The position numbers and the translations under genes were made by a program. A DNA stretch of 64,000 nucleotides from Marasmius tenuissimus (taxonomy: Eukaryota; Basidiomycota; Agaricomycetes; Agaricales; Marasmiaceae): positions 1-64,000 of the forward strand of contig JAQOTA010000059.1 of the NCBI GenBank assembly GCA_029532415.1, read 5' to 3'. Shown in pieces: positions 35,108 to 47,249 of this stretch; within the stretch, counting starts at the first letter, position 1, and each line of letters begins with the position of its first letter. The notes beneath the pieces are model-generated. The model was not told the origin of the DNA. It saw only the letters and a program-made list of their open reading frames with translations, and made no database searches.

Positions 35108-36759
35108 AGTTCCCTGCCACCGGCTCACCTTTCGCAATAACCTGTACCTTGATCCCATATGACTAGGAGCTGGATGTGTTGCCTGGATGGCCGCCGTAAA
35201 TGTATGCAAATTGAAATAGACTAAGGATGTATGTAGAGATGAAATGCGTAGTTTCCAAGCAAGTTCGGTCCTGCCATATTCCGGGTTAGGAGCTGTCAGG
35301 AGCAGTGAGTATCTCTTGGGGGATGATGCTCTCGAAAGCTTCACCAACCCCCGCTGGGTCCGTATATCTCCGACTTCATTCTATGTCCACATGCCTGTTT
35401 CTCGAGTCAGCCTAACCATCCTGTTCCAGTCTGCTCGATCGGGAGGCGGAGAAAGATGTGCTTGCCGCCGGCAAATAGTGTGATCGTGGATCATGCCATC
35501 GTCACGGCATTTCCCGAAACGTTTCTTTCCCTTCAACTCCCTTCAGATTCATTCTTTGTGCCGATTCGTCGACCTGTGCAGTAGCTCAATGGATTCGGCA
35601 GGCCTCGTGTCGTGTTCCCATGATCATTGGAGCCTCTCACCTTGAAGTCAGTTCTATTTTCGCCGCTTGGACTCAGAGGATTGAACCCGTTGTTGGTTTG
35701 TTCTCGTCGATCACCAGACGCAACAGTGCACTACGGTTGCCTGATCGATTGCTCCTCAGTCTGTCTATCGGCATGATATCATGTAGGCCCCTGGGCTCAA
35801 AACGGGGTTCTCGGACGAGGCGTCTCAATCGGTCTGTAGGTTCGAGGTGCTACTCTTCAGGATTTCAATTTGTAGCACTTCCGGTGTCAGTGAAAGTACT
35901 CGGACTTTGTAGCTTCAGTGGTTATGGATAGTGCTGATGATCTTCGTTGCGCGCAGATAGACAGTATGGGAGCAACCTTGTGTTAGAGGGAAAGGGGCGA
36001 ACGAAGGACATACGGGACGCCCCATGCGGACTAGACACCCTGGCAACTTTTTTTTGGATTTTTCACGTCTTACCAGGCTCATATCTGAATGTTTCTGAAA
36101 TTTCCAAGCCCGTTGGTATCTAGGTTGGGTACCGCCATGGTGCTTAGGGGGTGTAATCATAACGAGGATGCAAATCGTCGAACCACAATTCTGTAGGTCT
36201 TCTGATTGATATTTTTACAACCAATGTCGCTCGCCCGATGTGCATCTCTTTTTCAGGTTGCATCAAGAAAAGTCCCGTTGGCTCTGGTGGAATCAACTGC
36301 TGGCCGGAGCCGCCGGAGTTCTCCTTACTTGTGCAACCCCTTCATAGTCCTCGGAGCTCGACCGCCGATCTGAGGTGCGCTCTCTTGTTCTCTGAAACAA
36401 GACATATTTGGCGCCGGTAACTTGACGTCCGCAGTTATACTGAAAGTTTGCTTGACCGCAACCCATTGCAGCCACCACTTGAACGTTCAAGGCAGCACAA
36501 ATTTATCTGGTGAAATTGTTGAACGGAGCCCTTGTCGTCACACAGCTTCTCATACACACCTCCCCGCATCTCTAAGGGCGACGTTTGACTGAACCTCAGG
36601 CTATTGAGGAGGTGATCGGAAGGTCCATTCTTGTGAAGAGACCAGTGATCAGCGAGACCTATCTTAGGAGAGGTCTGGGGTGAGACAGGTCCATACCGGG
36701 ACATATAACTTGGCGCTGTTGGAGCCCTCTCATTTCGCTCACCTTTCTTACTTCTGACC
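35108..36759. other. Intergenic, no supported gene
   Basis: Frames of 60-140 codons exist on both strands but show no motif, membrane pattern or splice-consistent continuation. No tRNA was recognised. Confidence 0.35.
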
Positions 36760-38350
36760 ATGCCCGTGCAATGGAATTCACCGACCGAGATAGGACGTGA
36801 CGCCAGTACGTAACCTCCCTCTGCTTGACGAGCACCATGTCCATCATTCTGATCCATCCTTTATCTAGTATCGTTCCAAAAGTACATTTATATCCTGATC
36901 GGCCTCTACGGGTGAGTTTCCTTGCAGTCCCATCGACCTTTCCTCTTCTCACTAAACCATATCACGTAGATGGGAATGGTTCATGTCTCTCGACTTCGAC
37001 TACAAAGTCGTCACTGGAAAGCACAAGTTCAAGTGGCACTTCGTAAGACTGTCGACCCTCACTCTACCGCGTTATTTCTGACGGTGTTCAACTCAGATAA
37101 TATACTTCATCAATCGCTACGCTACACTCGTCGGGATGATCGTCTAGTAAGTTCAAGCCACTACGGAGTCGATTTTCTCTCAAGCTAATGAACTTAAAGC
37201 GGGGTTGTGCTGAACGTCCGAGGGTAAGGTTCACGAGGTCAGGACTTGGGACTTCGGGTTGACGGTTCATTCCCTTTCGCGTCACGTAGAGGCACTGATA
37301 AACAATGCAACACCCTATGGACCGTGATACAGACGATGGGTCACCTCAGTGTTGGGACGGCAAATGTTATGCTTTCGGTCCGAGCGTGAGTACCCTATTC
37401 CTACTCTTCTGCTGTCTAAAATTGTTTCTCTAGTATGGCCGTTTGGAAGCATAACCTCTACGTTGTAGTTGGAGTATCGTTCATCCTGCTGGGATACTGG
37501 GGTGTCCTTCTCCGCGACATTGTCATCTTCGGGGCACGGTGGGAGGACGACGTAGGGTGTATTATTACCATCGCGGAGACGAACTACGTGATGGGCGTTT
37601 TCATCTACGCGATGGTGGTCGACTTCATAATACTGTGCCTCATGGGTAGCAAGACCGGCATACGAATGGACAACAGAACTAGGTTAATCAATATCCTCTT
37701 CATAGACGGATTGATGTATTTCATCCTGGCGTGCGTTTCCATCTCCCGAGCGCCGGCTTATTCGTACTGACGACGCTTTCCAGTTTTGCCGTGTCATTGA
37801 CAGCTGTTGTGAGTTTCGCGTTTTCTGAACATGCCGGTTCTATGTTCGAGTTCGAGCTTGGTGCTGACCCTGGGCCCATCGATCTCTTCCAGATATTCAG
37901 TGTTCTTAATCTCAATCCCGTTTTGAGCCTTGCCGGTTGGGTCCCGTCCGTACTTGTCACTTCGGTAAGTGCTCAGTGGCGTAGTCTTCGTTGAAAGCAA
38001 CACTAACGCCTCTACATCTCAGATTGCGGCATGTAGAGCCGTTAGGCATCTGAGCAACTTCGCGGAGCGCGACGGAAATTATCCCTCGATGAGTCGCATC
38101 AGGCCGAGTGCTCTCAGCTTCCGCGTATCGGTACCTCAGAGAACACAAACCCGTCAGGCAGCCGAAGCTAGCCACCTAGAGGTGTGATATAGTTTCGACT
38201 TCCTGACAATGTTCACACACTCAACATTACCAGCTCGACACCAAAAGTGAAGAGCAACACAGCGAGGTCACCACAGAAGACAGGACAAGCGAGGACGATA
38301 CCGCTTTACAAAACGATCCACCCCAGCCTCGCGGCGCAGAGGCCGTGTAA
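36760..38350 (+). CDS. Multi-pass (about seven-helix) orphan membrane protein
   Basis: A spliced gene that begins MPVQWNSPTEIGRDA. It continues through FQKYIYILIGLYGWEWFMSL, DFDYKVVTGKHKFKWHF, YFINRYATLVGMI, TMGHLSVGTANVMLSVRA and LYVVVGVSFILLGYWGVLL, with further helices around VMGVFIYAMVVDFIILCL and ILFIDGLMYFILA. It ends in a polar acidic tail coded by a last exon at about 38231-38350. The GLYGWEWFMSLDFD core is a hallmark I associate with an expanded Agaricomycete membrane-protein family of unknown role. First exons: 36760-36805, 36869-36911, 36970-37042, 37097-37146. Receptor function has been proposed for similar topologies but is not shown by sequence. Confidence 0.82.
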
Positions 38351-39974
38351 AATTCGTGTCATCAGTCTTGCATATTTTCCCCACATTCAAGGTGTTCATG
38401 TTCACAGCATTTTCATTTCTGTCCCCACAGTGTATGTATCAATAGTGCATGTAATGGATGATTGGAAATCGCCATCACATTTTATCGAATCGCATGAGTG
38501 AGCATGAGTGTGTTCATAAGTACCCAAGTTCTCGCGAAATCGTGACTATGCAGTCGCGGGGATCGGGATTCGGCATCATGTCCCCCTTTGATCCAGACTA
38601 TGATGTGTGGCGCAAAACCTGGGACTTCCTGAGAACTTCCTGGAACCCGGCTCCCGGAATGAAAGGAGTGGGTAAATCCATCTTCCGTCGGGCGACACGG
38701 AACAATCTAAATACCGCTGGAGACGCAGCGGGTAAGAGCCTGTAAGAACCTAGAGGGGTGGGCGCAAAGACTGTTCCCCCGAGCATGCAAGGAGAGCCTC
38801 TTGGCAAAGTTGTTCAAGGCGGGATCCAGGTCGTCCATCGTCTATCCGCGGGAAAGTGAGAACTGGACGCTACCACCTGTTCCCAGACTCCCGCTCTGAT
38901 CCACGGTAATCACGAGTTGCTAGAACTCGCAAGAGAGGGCAGTTGCACCCAATTGCACTCATCTGGAAGCCCGAGATGATCGCGGACTTCCTATCAGTGA
39001 TCACAACTTGATCTCGAGGTCCTGTGGAGTCGCATCCTGACAAAAAGGAGCGTTTTCACCGAGCCTCGCTGTTTTTCCATGTAGCCTTGAAAGCCGCCAT
39101 GCATGATGTATCCAAGCAAATATGAGATCAAGAATATCGTGGTGGTCTCGAGGAGACGTTCAACGCTTGGCTAGCTGTAGCGGGAAAGAGTGTGGAAAGT
39201 TCACGAGTATTTCAAGGCGCCTTGCTGCGCCACGTCGCGAGTGATGATGGCGACCCAGTGACCATGCGACCTGCAATACTCCAAGACGGTCTAAGGCGGC
39301 AGCGGGAAGCTTTTGAACGAGATCTCCGGATCCTAGCTCGCTAGATGATCGATGACCACGGGCTTTAGGTGAAGGAGTTTGGGAGCTCGTCATCTCCTTC
39401 AGGAGCGTGCTATTGAGGCAAATAGACGAAGAATAGGTATTTGGAGCGCCGGGGAAACTCTTTTCGGGAAGCAGGGGTGTGAGGGGGTGTGCCATCTTTT
39501 GAAGATGATCATTTCCATTTGTATTTGAGTCTAGATGCCTTGATGATCCGATTCCAATGCAGCTAGCTCCAACCTGGAGTAGTCGAATCCTACGGCCTAT
39601 AAAATTGGGGATGCAAAAAGCTCACAGAATAAGCAGTTTGCAGGTCCTGAGAGGTCCTGAGATGACTTGAAATTTGCCTTAGTCTGGGGTAGAGAAGTTG
39701 CTCACGGTGATTGCCAAGGATGCCGGAGTTCGGCATCCGTGTTTTTATGTAAGGTCGTCTGCCTTGGTATTCTCTTCAACACGCAACAGTCACAACAGGT
39801 CACGGCGTCCCGTTGACGGCCAGCGCTGACCTCGGGCAGCGAAGTTTGTGCGCCAATAGACTGTCTCTCCCTCTCCGTTCTCCAGCTCTCTCGAGGGGTC
39901 AAAGCTGGACATATAACACACAATGTCACTTGAATACGATCTACAATAGATCGCGTTACCACGGACAACGGAGT
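38351..39974. other. Region with possible decayed coding fragments
   Basis: Two plus-strand pieces look coding-like but are isolated. One is near 38551-38745 (GMKGVGKSIFRRATRNN). The other is near 39180-39354 (VFQGALLRHVASDDGDP, then RRQREAFERDLRILAR and a stop). No intact gene can be built around them and the family is unknown. The rest has no feature. Confidence 0.3.
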
Positions 39975-39981
39975 TTCAGGC

Positions 39982-40127
39982 GCGGTTGCCTTACAATTGA
40001 GAACCTGGAGACGTCACAGGTACTACTTACATCCACGAGGATCCATGCAGCCAAAATCGGACAAAAATCATGTTTTTGTGGAGCATCCCAATTTGATATG
40101 CCGACAGGCCTATCCGGTATATGAAGA
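39982..40127 (+). promoter_or_regulatory. MFS promoter block shared with MFS copy 3
   Basis: The stretch upstream of MFS copy 1 repeats at 47070-47204 upstream of copy 3. Shared segments are GCGGTTGCCTTA, GGAGACGTCAC (a CRE/bZIP-like GACGTCAC core), TTTTTGTGGAGCATC and GACAGGCCTATCCGGTATA. The last part alone recurs upstream of copy 2 (43442-43470). Confidence 0.55.
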
Positions 40128-40178
40128 GCAGAAAAATTGATTTCTTCGTTTCACTAACTCCCTCTATCTCTCACCATT

Positions 40179-42671
40179 ATGTCAAGCCAGCAACCGTCCC
40201 CGCATTCGCTAGGCCGCGACGTCGAGAAGAAGGAGGTACACACACAGAGCGCCACTAGTGGAAGCACTGATGAACTCAGTTTACCCGCTACAGAAGAGGG
40301 TGTCTCCGCTGTTTACGAGGCAAAGAGCAGGCTGAGTGAGTTGGACTCCGTATATGCACCTTTTCCCGATCACTAACAAAATAAAAGTCAATGAACACAT
40401 GCAGAGCGAGTATGTGTCCACGTCCGAGGACCCCCCTGAAGACCTTCGTTTCTCATGAAAATCTTATAGGGTTGGCTTTGGTCGCTATCAATTGCAACTG
40501 TTCATACTCACAGGTCTGGGATGGGCTGCAGACAGTGAGTCCGGACGTTTGTGACGAATTGGTCCATCGAAAAATTAATCGTGTTTCTGGCTAGACATCT
40601 GGCTGCAGGGGGTCGCTATCATCCTTCCTCAGGTCAAGAACGAGTTGAATCCCAGCAGAGTAGAGTACGCTACTCTTGCGTTATACGTTGGGCTGATCCT
40701 AGGTGCTTCGGTGTGGGGGATACTCGCAGATCTGATTGGTCGTCGGTTATCATTCAACATTACTCTCTTCATCGCTGGAGTTTTCGGTGTAGCAGCCGGG
40801 GCCGCGCACGATTTTACCACGTTGTGTGCTCTCGTTGCGTGCTGTGGCTTTGGTATCGGCGGAAAGTGAGTTTAGACCCCAGATTTATGCGAAAGAGGAA
40901 ATTTAATTTATATATACTAGTCTCCCGGTTGATGGTTTGTATCATCTCCTTCCCGCAGCGACACTTAGGGGTGCTCACGACTCTATTAGGTGCTATATTC
41001 CTTGAACATGTTCCAAGGTCTCATCAGGTGAGTCCATTCAAGGCTACGTCGGGTTTCACAACACGTCTACTTACCAATATCATCGATGTCCCTAGTGGAT
41101 GTTGACTTTGCTATCGGCCTGGTGGGCAATCGGACAGCTCTTTGCTTCACTGATAGCTTGGCCCTTAATCAGTAACTTCTCGTGTGCTTCAGCGGAAGGA
41201 TGCGTCAAGGCAGACAATCAAGGATGGAGATACACATTGTAGGTTTTGCTCTCACCCACATATTTCCGCGGGTCGTCGACTGATGTCATGATACAGCTAC
41301 ACCCTGTAAGGCACCGGACCGTGCAATCATACGTCGTCGGGACACTGACTTTCTGTTAGCGGAGGAACGACGCTGTTGATGTGGGTTATGCGATACTTGG
41401 TATTCGACTTGCAAGAGTCCTCCAAATATCTTATTGCCAAAGGTCAAGACGAAGAGGCTCTCAAGGTAGATTTTGTCATTTCTCGTCTCAGTTTGTGTAT
41501 CTGACCGACAACGACAAGGTTTTGGAGCACATCGCACACAAGAACGGTCGGGAGATAACACTCACGCTGGACCGACTACGAGCCGTTGCTGGCGAAGAGG
41601 CCGGTGTTGCTGATCCAGAAGCTAAACTTACTACACTTCAGCTCATCAAGAACTCGTTTTCGAGCTTCAATCTGTGCGATAACTGTTATCTCTTCCCGAG
41701 ATTGAGTACTGAATATCAACCAGCTCTCATGTCACCCCGTTGTTCTCGTCAAAGAGGCTCGCAATCAACACGAGCATTACCATCGCGCTCTGGGGGTGGG
41801 TGTACGCTAATAGCCCATTTCTTGGTGTCTGCTGACCTGGCTATAATAGACTTATTGGCCTTGCTTACCCACTGTTCAACGGTTTCATCACTCTGTACCT
41901 CAGCACACAAGTTTCCGATTCTGTCCCAAGCACCGACCAAACATACCGCGACTACGCCATCATCTCCATTATGGGTGTTCCAGGCTCTATTGTCGCCTGC
42001 CTGGTTGTCGACTTTACTCGGAAGAACCAGGGCAGCAAGTTCGCCCTCGGTGGAAGGAAAATTACTATGGCTGTGGCGACTGCCCTCACTGGTGTTTTCT
42101 TGTTTCTGTTCACAACCAGTAAGACGCAAGGAGCGGTCCTCGGTTATTCTTGTGCCTCCGGATTCACGCAGTGAGTGTTTTTGAACCTCGTAGAGTGCAT
42201 GTGGTGTCTGATCATGATCAACGTTTTCAGAAACGCTGTAAGTTCCGCAAGTGGTTGAGTCGGGCTTGATTAGACTCATGATTTTGGCCATGCAGATGTA
42301 CGGTGTCCTCTACGCCTACACTCCCGAAGTCTTCCCCGCCCCTCATCGTGGCACTGGTGACGCCATTTGCTCTGCTTTCAACCGCATAACCGGTATCCTG
42401 GCACCAGTTATCAAGATCGCCACCACGAACGTTGACGGATCTGCGTCGGGCAGTACTGCCAATGGGTGCGTCGATCCAGTTTTACCACTTGAAAAGTGTG
42501 AGGTATTGACTTGGGCCTCTCTTACAGACCTATCTTCGTGTCAGCTACGCTATTCCTTATCTCGTCAGCTTTGATGGTTCTATTACCAATAGAGGTGGGC
42601 TTCGTTACTCGCCACCGATCGTTCCCTCTGACGTGTCTTCGTTGCAGACTGCTGGAAAAGCCGCGTTGTAA
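40179..42671 (+). CDS. MFS transporter, tandem copy 1
   Basis: A major facilitator (12-helix) carrier of the plasma or internal membrane. The N-terminal cytosolic part has EGVSAVYEAKSRL, then GFGRYQLQLFILTGLGWAAD opens helix 1. MFS landmarks are WLQGVAIILPQVKNELNPSRVEYATLALYVGLILGA, the loop motif GILADLIGRRLSFN, CCGFGIGGNLPVDG, WAIGQLFASLIAWPLISNFSC and LYAYTPEVFPAPHRGTG. The stop is at 42669-42671 after TAGKAAL. The gene is dense with introns (about 13) and includes a 9-nt exon (41297-41305) and a 7-nt exon (42231-42237). The family resembles SV2/sugar-phosphate-like fungal carriers; the substrate is unknown. It is the first of three tandem copies and reads intact. Confidence 0.88.
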
Positions 42672-42758
42672 TTTTTCCCATGCCAGCGATGACGATCGAG
42701 GACTCGGGGCTTTGATAGCTCCGACGAACGATTCGGAATGACCAAGAAGTTGACCAAA

Positions 42759-43158
42759 AAAGTGTATTTACTAGGTTTTAAACTACAAAGTATGGTTTTG
42801 GTTCGGGCTCCGAAATTTTGTGGGCGGAGCCGCTCCACCTTGAAAATACAAAATAATGCGCCGGCGAGACAAAATTTCTCCAAAATCATGTTTGTCACCG
42901 AGCACCCCGATCCCGTCTTCTGTGAGTCGTATCTCTCGTGGCTTTGACATATCGAGCTGGAAAAGGTGCTGGGGCTGCGACTGGCTGCGACCGCTGCTTT
43001 TTGAGGGGCCAACGTGCTTAGCGGCGAGGGATTCCGGCGATGCAGGCATTTCTCGACACAACTTAATTACAAGAGTCCGTGAGCCCCGCAATATATTTTA
43101 CCGACTTTTAAAGGCTCAAATTTCTAGTCACAATTCCCGAAAAGTTTCTCACGGCAGG
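42759..43158. mobile_element. About 400-bp insertion in the spacer after MFS copy 1
   Basis: Copies 1 and 2 share the same 3' flank (GGAATGACCAAG, then AGTTGAC, and later AGTGGCGTGTAAAA). In copy 1 about 400 bp lie between these marks, against about 45 bp in copy 2. The inserted piece has no coding frame and no clear terminal repeat, so it is either an insertion of unknown type or the remains of sequence lost from copy 2's flank. Confidence 0.35.
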
Positions 43159-43189
43159 TAGTGGCGTGTAAAACAACGGACCAAATCGT

Positions 43190-43440
43190 TCGAGTGGCTG
43201 ATACGACCTGTTTCAATCATAATGTTCAATAGTGTTCATGTATTAGTATCCAACGCAGCCGTAGTAATTTATACCAAAGCATCTTTTGCAAGGAACTTGG
43301 CTACCGCTAGAACCTTCAGGCGTCCCGTACGTTCAATAGATTTTCGAGATCACAGGGTTTCATAGGGGGGGAGGTAGGCGGAGTATCTCATGGTAGGAAG
43401 AGCGGTTGACGGAGTTCCGTTTGAGTAAATTCGTCTGTAC
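43190..43440 (+). repeat. 3'-flank repeat unit of the MFS array, copy 1
   Basis: The stretch with CATGTATTAGTATCC, CATCTTTTGCAAGGAACTTGG, GGCGTCCCG and GACGGAGTTC matches 46165-46380 behind copy 2 at high identity. A degenerate trace (TTTTGCAAGGAATTTGG) follows copy 3 near 49970-49988. It marks the unit that was duplicated together with the gene. Confidence 0.65.
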
Positions 43441-43515
43441 GCGACAGACCTCTTCAGTATAAGAGGGGGCAAGAATGGCCTCTTCGTCTCACCAACTCCC
43501 TTCATTCTTACCATC

Positions 43516-46010
43516 ATGTCGAACCAACTGTCCCCGCATCCGATTCGCGACCTCGAAAAGAGGGAGATACCCTCAGAGACTGCCAGTGGAAACACTGATG
43601 ATCTTGGCTTACCCCCCCCGGAAGAGGGTGTCTCCGCTGTTTACGAGGCAAAGAGCAGGCTGAGTGAGTTAATCTCTGTACATTCACCATTTTCCGGGCA
43701 CTGATAGAGATAAAAACAGTCAACGAACATTTCGAGAACGAGTATGTGTTGACGTCCAAGGGCCGCCTTGAAGACCTTCGTTTCTCATGTCTCATGAAAA
43801 CCTCGCAGAGTTGGCTTCGGTCGCTATCAAATGCAACTATTCATGCTCACAGGTCTCGGATGGATGGCAGACAGTGAGTACAAATGCTTTGAGGTTCTCG
43901 GCCCATTCACAAGTTCTGCTATCGTCTAGACGTCTGGATGCAAGCAGCTTTCATCATCCTTCCCCAGATAAGGAATGAGATGAATCCCAGCAGAGTAGAG
44001 TACACTACTCTCGCGTTATACGTCGGACTGATCCTAGGTGCTTCAATGTGGGGAATACTCGCAGACATTATCGGTCGTCGGCTATCGTTCAATATCACTC
44101 TCCTCATCGCTGGCGTTTTCGGCGTCGCGGCCGGGAGCGCAAACGATTTTACTACATTGTGCGCTCTCATCGCGTGCTGTGGCTTCGGTATAGGTGGAAA
44201 GTGCGTTCACAACCAGATTCGTGCGGTAGAATTCTAACTGATGTATCTCAGCCTCCCGGTTGATGGTTTGTATCATTTCTTTCCCGCGGCGACACTTGGG
44301 GGTGCTCACAACTTTATTAGGTGCTATATTCCTTGAACATGTTCCGAGATCCCATCAGGTGAGCTTATACACGATTACGAGGTTTTCATGACACGTTCCG
44401 AACTCACTAACTATCGACTTTTTCAGTGGCTTTTGACTTTGCTATCGGTCTGGTGGGCTATCGGACAGCTCTTTGCTTCGCTGGTAGCTTGGCCGTTGAT
44501 CAGTAACTTCTCGTGTGCTTCAGCGGAAGGATGCGTCAAGGCAAACAATCAAGGATGGAGATACACCTTGTAAGTTTTGCTCTTTCGTTCGAGTCCGCCG
44601 GTTGAACTTGTTGACTGATGTCACAACACAGCTACACCCTGTAAGGCACCTGAACATGCAGTCGTACGTCGTCGGGACGCTGACTTCCCGATAGTGGAGG
44701 AGCGACGATAATGATGTGGGTCATGCGATACACGATATTCGACTTGCAAGAGTCTTCCAAGTTTTATATTGCCAAAGGTCAAGATGAAAAGGCTCTCAAG
44801 GTAGATTGCTTCGTCTATCATCTCATTTCGTGTATCTGACCGAGAGCGACAAGGTTTTGGAGCACATCGCACGCAAGAACGGTCGCGAAATAACACTCAC
44901 ACTGGATCGATTGCGAGCCGTTGCTGGCGAACAGACTGGTGTTGCTAAAGCTAAAGTCACCACACTTCAGATCGTCAAAGAATGGTTTTCAAGCTTCAAC
45001 CTGTGCGATAGCTGCTATCTCTTCTCGAGATTGAATACTGAATGTCTACCAGCTCTCATGTCACCCCGTTGTTCTCGACGAAGAGGCTTGCCATCAACAC
45101 AAGCATGACTATTGTGATTTGGGGGTGCGTATACATCAATAACACGCTTCCTTGCCTATACTGACCTGACCAACATAGACTCCTTGGCCTCGGTTATCCG
45201 CTCTTCAACGGTTTCATCACTTTGTATCTCAGCACACAAGTTCCCGGTAGCACTCCGAGCACCTACCAAACATACCGCGACTATACCATCATCTCTATTA
45301 TGGGTATTCCTGGCACTATCCTCGCCTGCCTGGCCGTCGATTATAGTCGGAAGAATCAGGGCAGCAAGTTCGCCCTCGGCGGGAGGAAATTAACTATGGC
45401 TGTGGCGACTGCACTAAATGCTGTTTTCTTGTTCCTATTTACGATAAGCAAAACACAAGCAGCGGTTCTTGCTTTCTCTTGCGCCTCCGGGCTCGCAGTG
45501 TGAGTTTATCTCGAAGCTCATAGGAGGCCTGTCGTACTGACCACGATGGACCTTTTCTAGGAACGCTGTAGGTCTCTTTGCGAAGTCAAGCTTGGGTGCT
45601 GAATATACTCACGATTTGACTATGTAGATGAACGGTGTCCTCTACGCCTACACTCCCGAAGTCTTCCCCGCCCCTCACCGTGGCACTGGTGACGCCATTT
45701 GCGCTGCTTTCAACCGTATAACCGGCATCTTGGCACCGGTTATCAAGATCGCCACCACGAATGTAGACGGATCTGCTTCGGGCGGTACTGCGAACGGGTG
45801 CGTCAATTTGAACTTTTGTTTTCCCACCTGGAAATATCACGTGTTGATCCATGACTTTCCCTACAGACCAATCTTCGTTTCAGCTACGCTATTCCTTGTA
45901 GCATCAGTATTGATGGTTCTGTTACCAATTGAGGTAGGCTTCGTTGCTCGCCACCGTTCGGTCCCTCTGACGTGTCTTCGTTGCAGACTGCTGGAAAAGC
46001 CGCGTTGTAA
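43516..46010 (+). CDS. MFS transporter, tandem copy 2
   Basis: This copy is close to copies 1 and 3 in exons and intron positions. The start is MSNQLSPHPIRDLEKREIP and the shared EGVSAVYEAKSRL follows. The first helix reads GFGRYQMQLFMLTGLGWMAD. The second exon block reads WMQAAFIILPQIRNEMNPSR, where the other copies have WLQGVAIILP, so a pore-lining stretch differs. Downstream motifs GILADIIGRRLSFN, GGNLPVDG, LLGLGYPLFNGFITLYL and the terminal TAGKAAL are kept. The 9-nt exon is at 44632-44640 and the 7-nt exon at 45561-45567. The frame is open throughout. Its upstream region lacks the long promoter block of copies 1 and 3, keeping only the last about 80 bp. Confidence 0.87.
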
Positions 46011-46164
46011 TTTTCCCATGCCAGCGATGACGATCGAGGACTCGGGGCTTTGACAGCTCCGACGAACGATTCGGAATGACCAAGGAGTTGACAAAAAAAA
46101 GTCAACAATGAACAACGAACAAAGCGCAGTCCAGTGGCGTGTAAAAACAACGAATCAAATGCTC

Positions 46165-46380
46165 AGACGACCTGTTTTGATAATAATGTTCATGTATTAG
46201 TATCCATTAGTATCCGCAGCCGTAGTAATTGATGCCAAGGCATCTTTTGCAAGGAACTTGGCTACCGCCAGAACCTCGAGGCGTCCCGCACGTTCAATAG
46301 ATCTTCAGATCACAGGATTTCATAGGAGGTAGGTGGAGTATCTCATCGTAAGCAGAGCGGTAGACGGAGTTCTGTTTGAG
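46165..46380 (+). repeat. 3'-flank repeat unit of the MFS array, copy 2
   Basis: Matches 43190-43440 (see that entry). After this block the sequence continues into about 700 bp of unique spacer before copy 3, while after the first block it runs almost directly into copy 2. Confidence 0.65.
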
Positions 46381-46699
46381 ATTCACTTCGAATTCACCTG
46401 TACGTGACATCCAAATTTCACCGAAAACAATGTGACACAGTGTGACACTACGCGTTCACCTCGTGCCACCATGTCGCTGGACAACCGAGCACTATACTCA
46501 TTATGGTATACGAGCTCGCAAAATCTGTTCTAGAGTGCTTTCAGGACGCCTTTGGCTGCTTTCCCCCCTTTTCTTTGCTCTCACGTTCTTTCCTTTCAAC
46601 GTTTATCCTTGCCACCATCACGAGGTCCATCACAGAAGGCACGCGTTAGCTCTCTCAGGGCGCGTCGTCCAAATTCCGCGGCAATGAAGGAACAGAGCG

Positions 46700-46803
46700 C
46701 GTGGCGGGCCATTGAAGGAACAGCTTGAGGATATAGAGAAGAGGCATGAGGGATACGAGGGAAGGGCTCGGATTCTGGAGGATATGGTGGCGGATTCGGA
46801 GTA
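46700..46803 (+). pseudogene. Orphan coiled-coil C-terminal fragment
   Basis: A plus-strand frame reads LKEQLEDIEKRHEGYEGRA and a following RILEDMVADSE to a stop at 46803. Its heptad pattern and composition look like the true C-terminus of a coiled-coil protein, but upstream sequence in this frame is closed within about 60 bp. It is probably a remnant of a gene interrupted during the MFS duplications. The parent family is unknown. Confidence 0.35.
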
Positions 46804-47069
46804 GTTGGTTTCGTCAACCTGGGGACAACAAACAAGGTGGCGTCTACCGAAATGAAAGATACGAAGTGCTCCAAAGAGTCGACTTTACGCAAAAGCCGCT
46901 ATGACCCCTCCGGACGAAACGGCAAACCCTCCCGCGTCTCAACACCCAGCAGCTTCAGGACATACGGTACCTCTCGACTCTTCAGCTTCATCATCCCAAG
47001 TCAGAGCTGAGATCATCACTCTGTCCGATTCAATACTCCCTGCAGATTGCGTATCCACGGGCAGCAAAA

Positions 47070-47204
47070 GCGGTTGCCTTAGAATTGGGGACTGGAGACG
47101 TCACTACGACGCAGACGGAACAGGACTGATCGCGGAAAGATTCATCTTTTTGTGGGGCATCTCAATTTGATATACCGACAGACCTATTCAGTATAAGAGG
47201 GGGC
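47070..47204 (+). promoter_or_regulatory. MFS promoter block, copy 3
   Basis: Counterpart of 39982-40127, with GCGGTTGCCTTAGAATTGGG, GGAGACGTCAC and TTTTTGTGGGGCATCTCAATT conserved. The spacing between the CRE-like core and the start codon is about 150 bp here and about 165 bp in copy 1. Confidence 0.55.
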
Positions 47205-47249
47205 AAAAATAACCTCTTCGTCTCACTAACTCCCTTCATTCTTACCATC

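Noticed and set aside
35585..35660. tRNA-like GCAGTAGCTCAATGG stretch
   Set aside because: Resembles a D arm, but no acceptor stem, anticodon arm or T arm could be paired around it.
46596..46892. 98-codon minus-strand frame
   Set aside because: Antisense to the coiled-coil fragment; Pro/Ser-rich by composition only.
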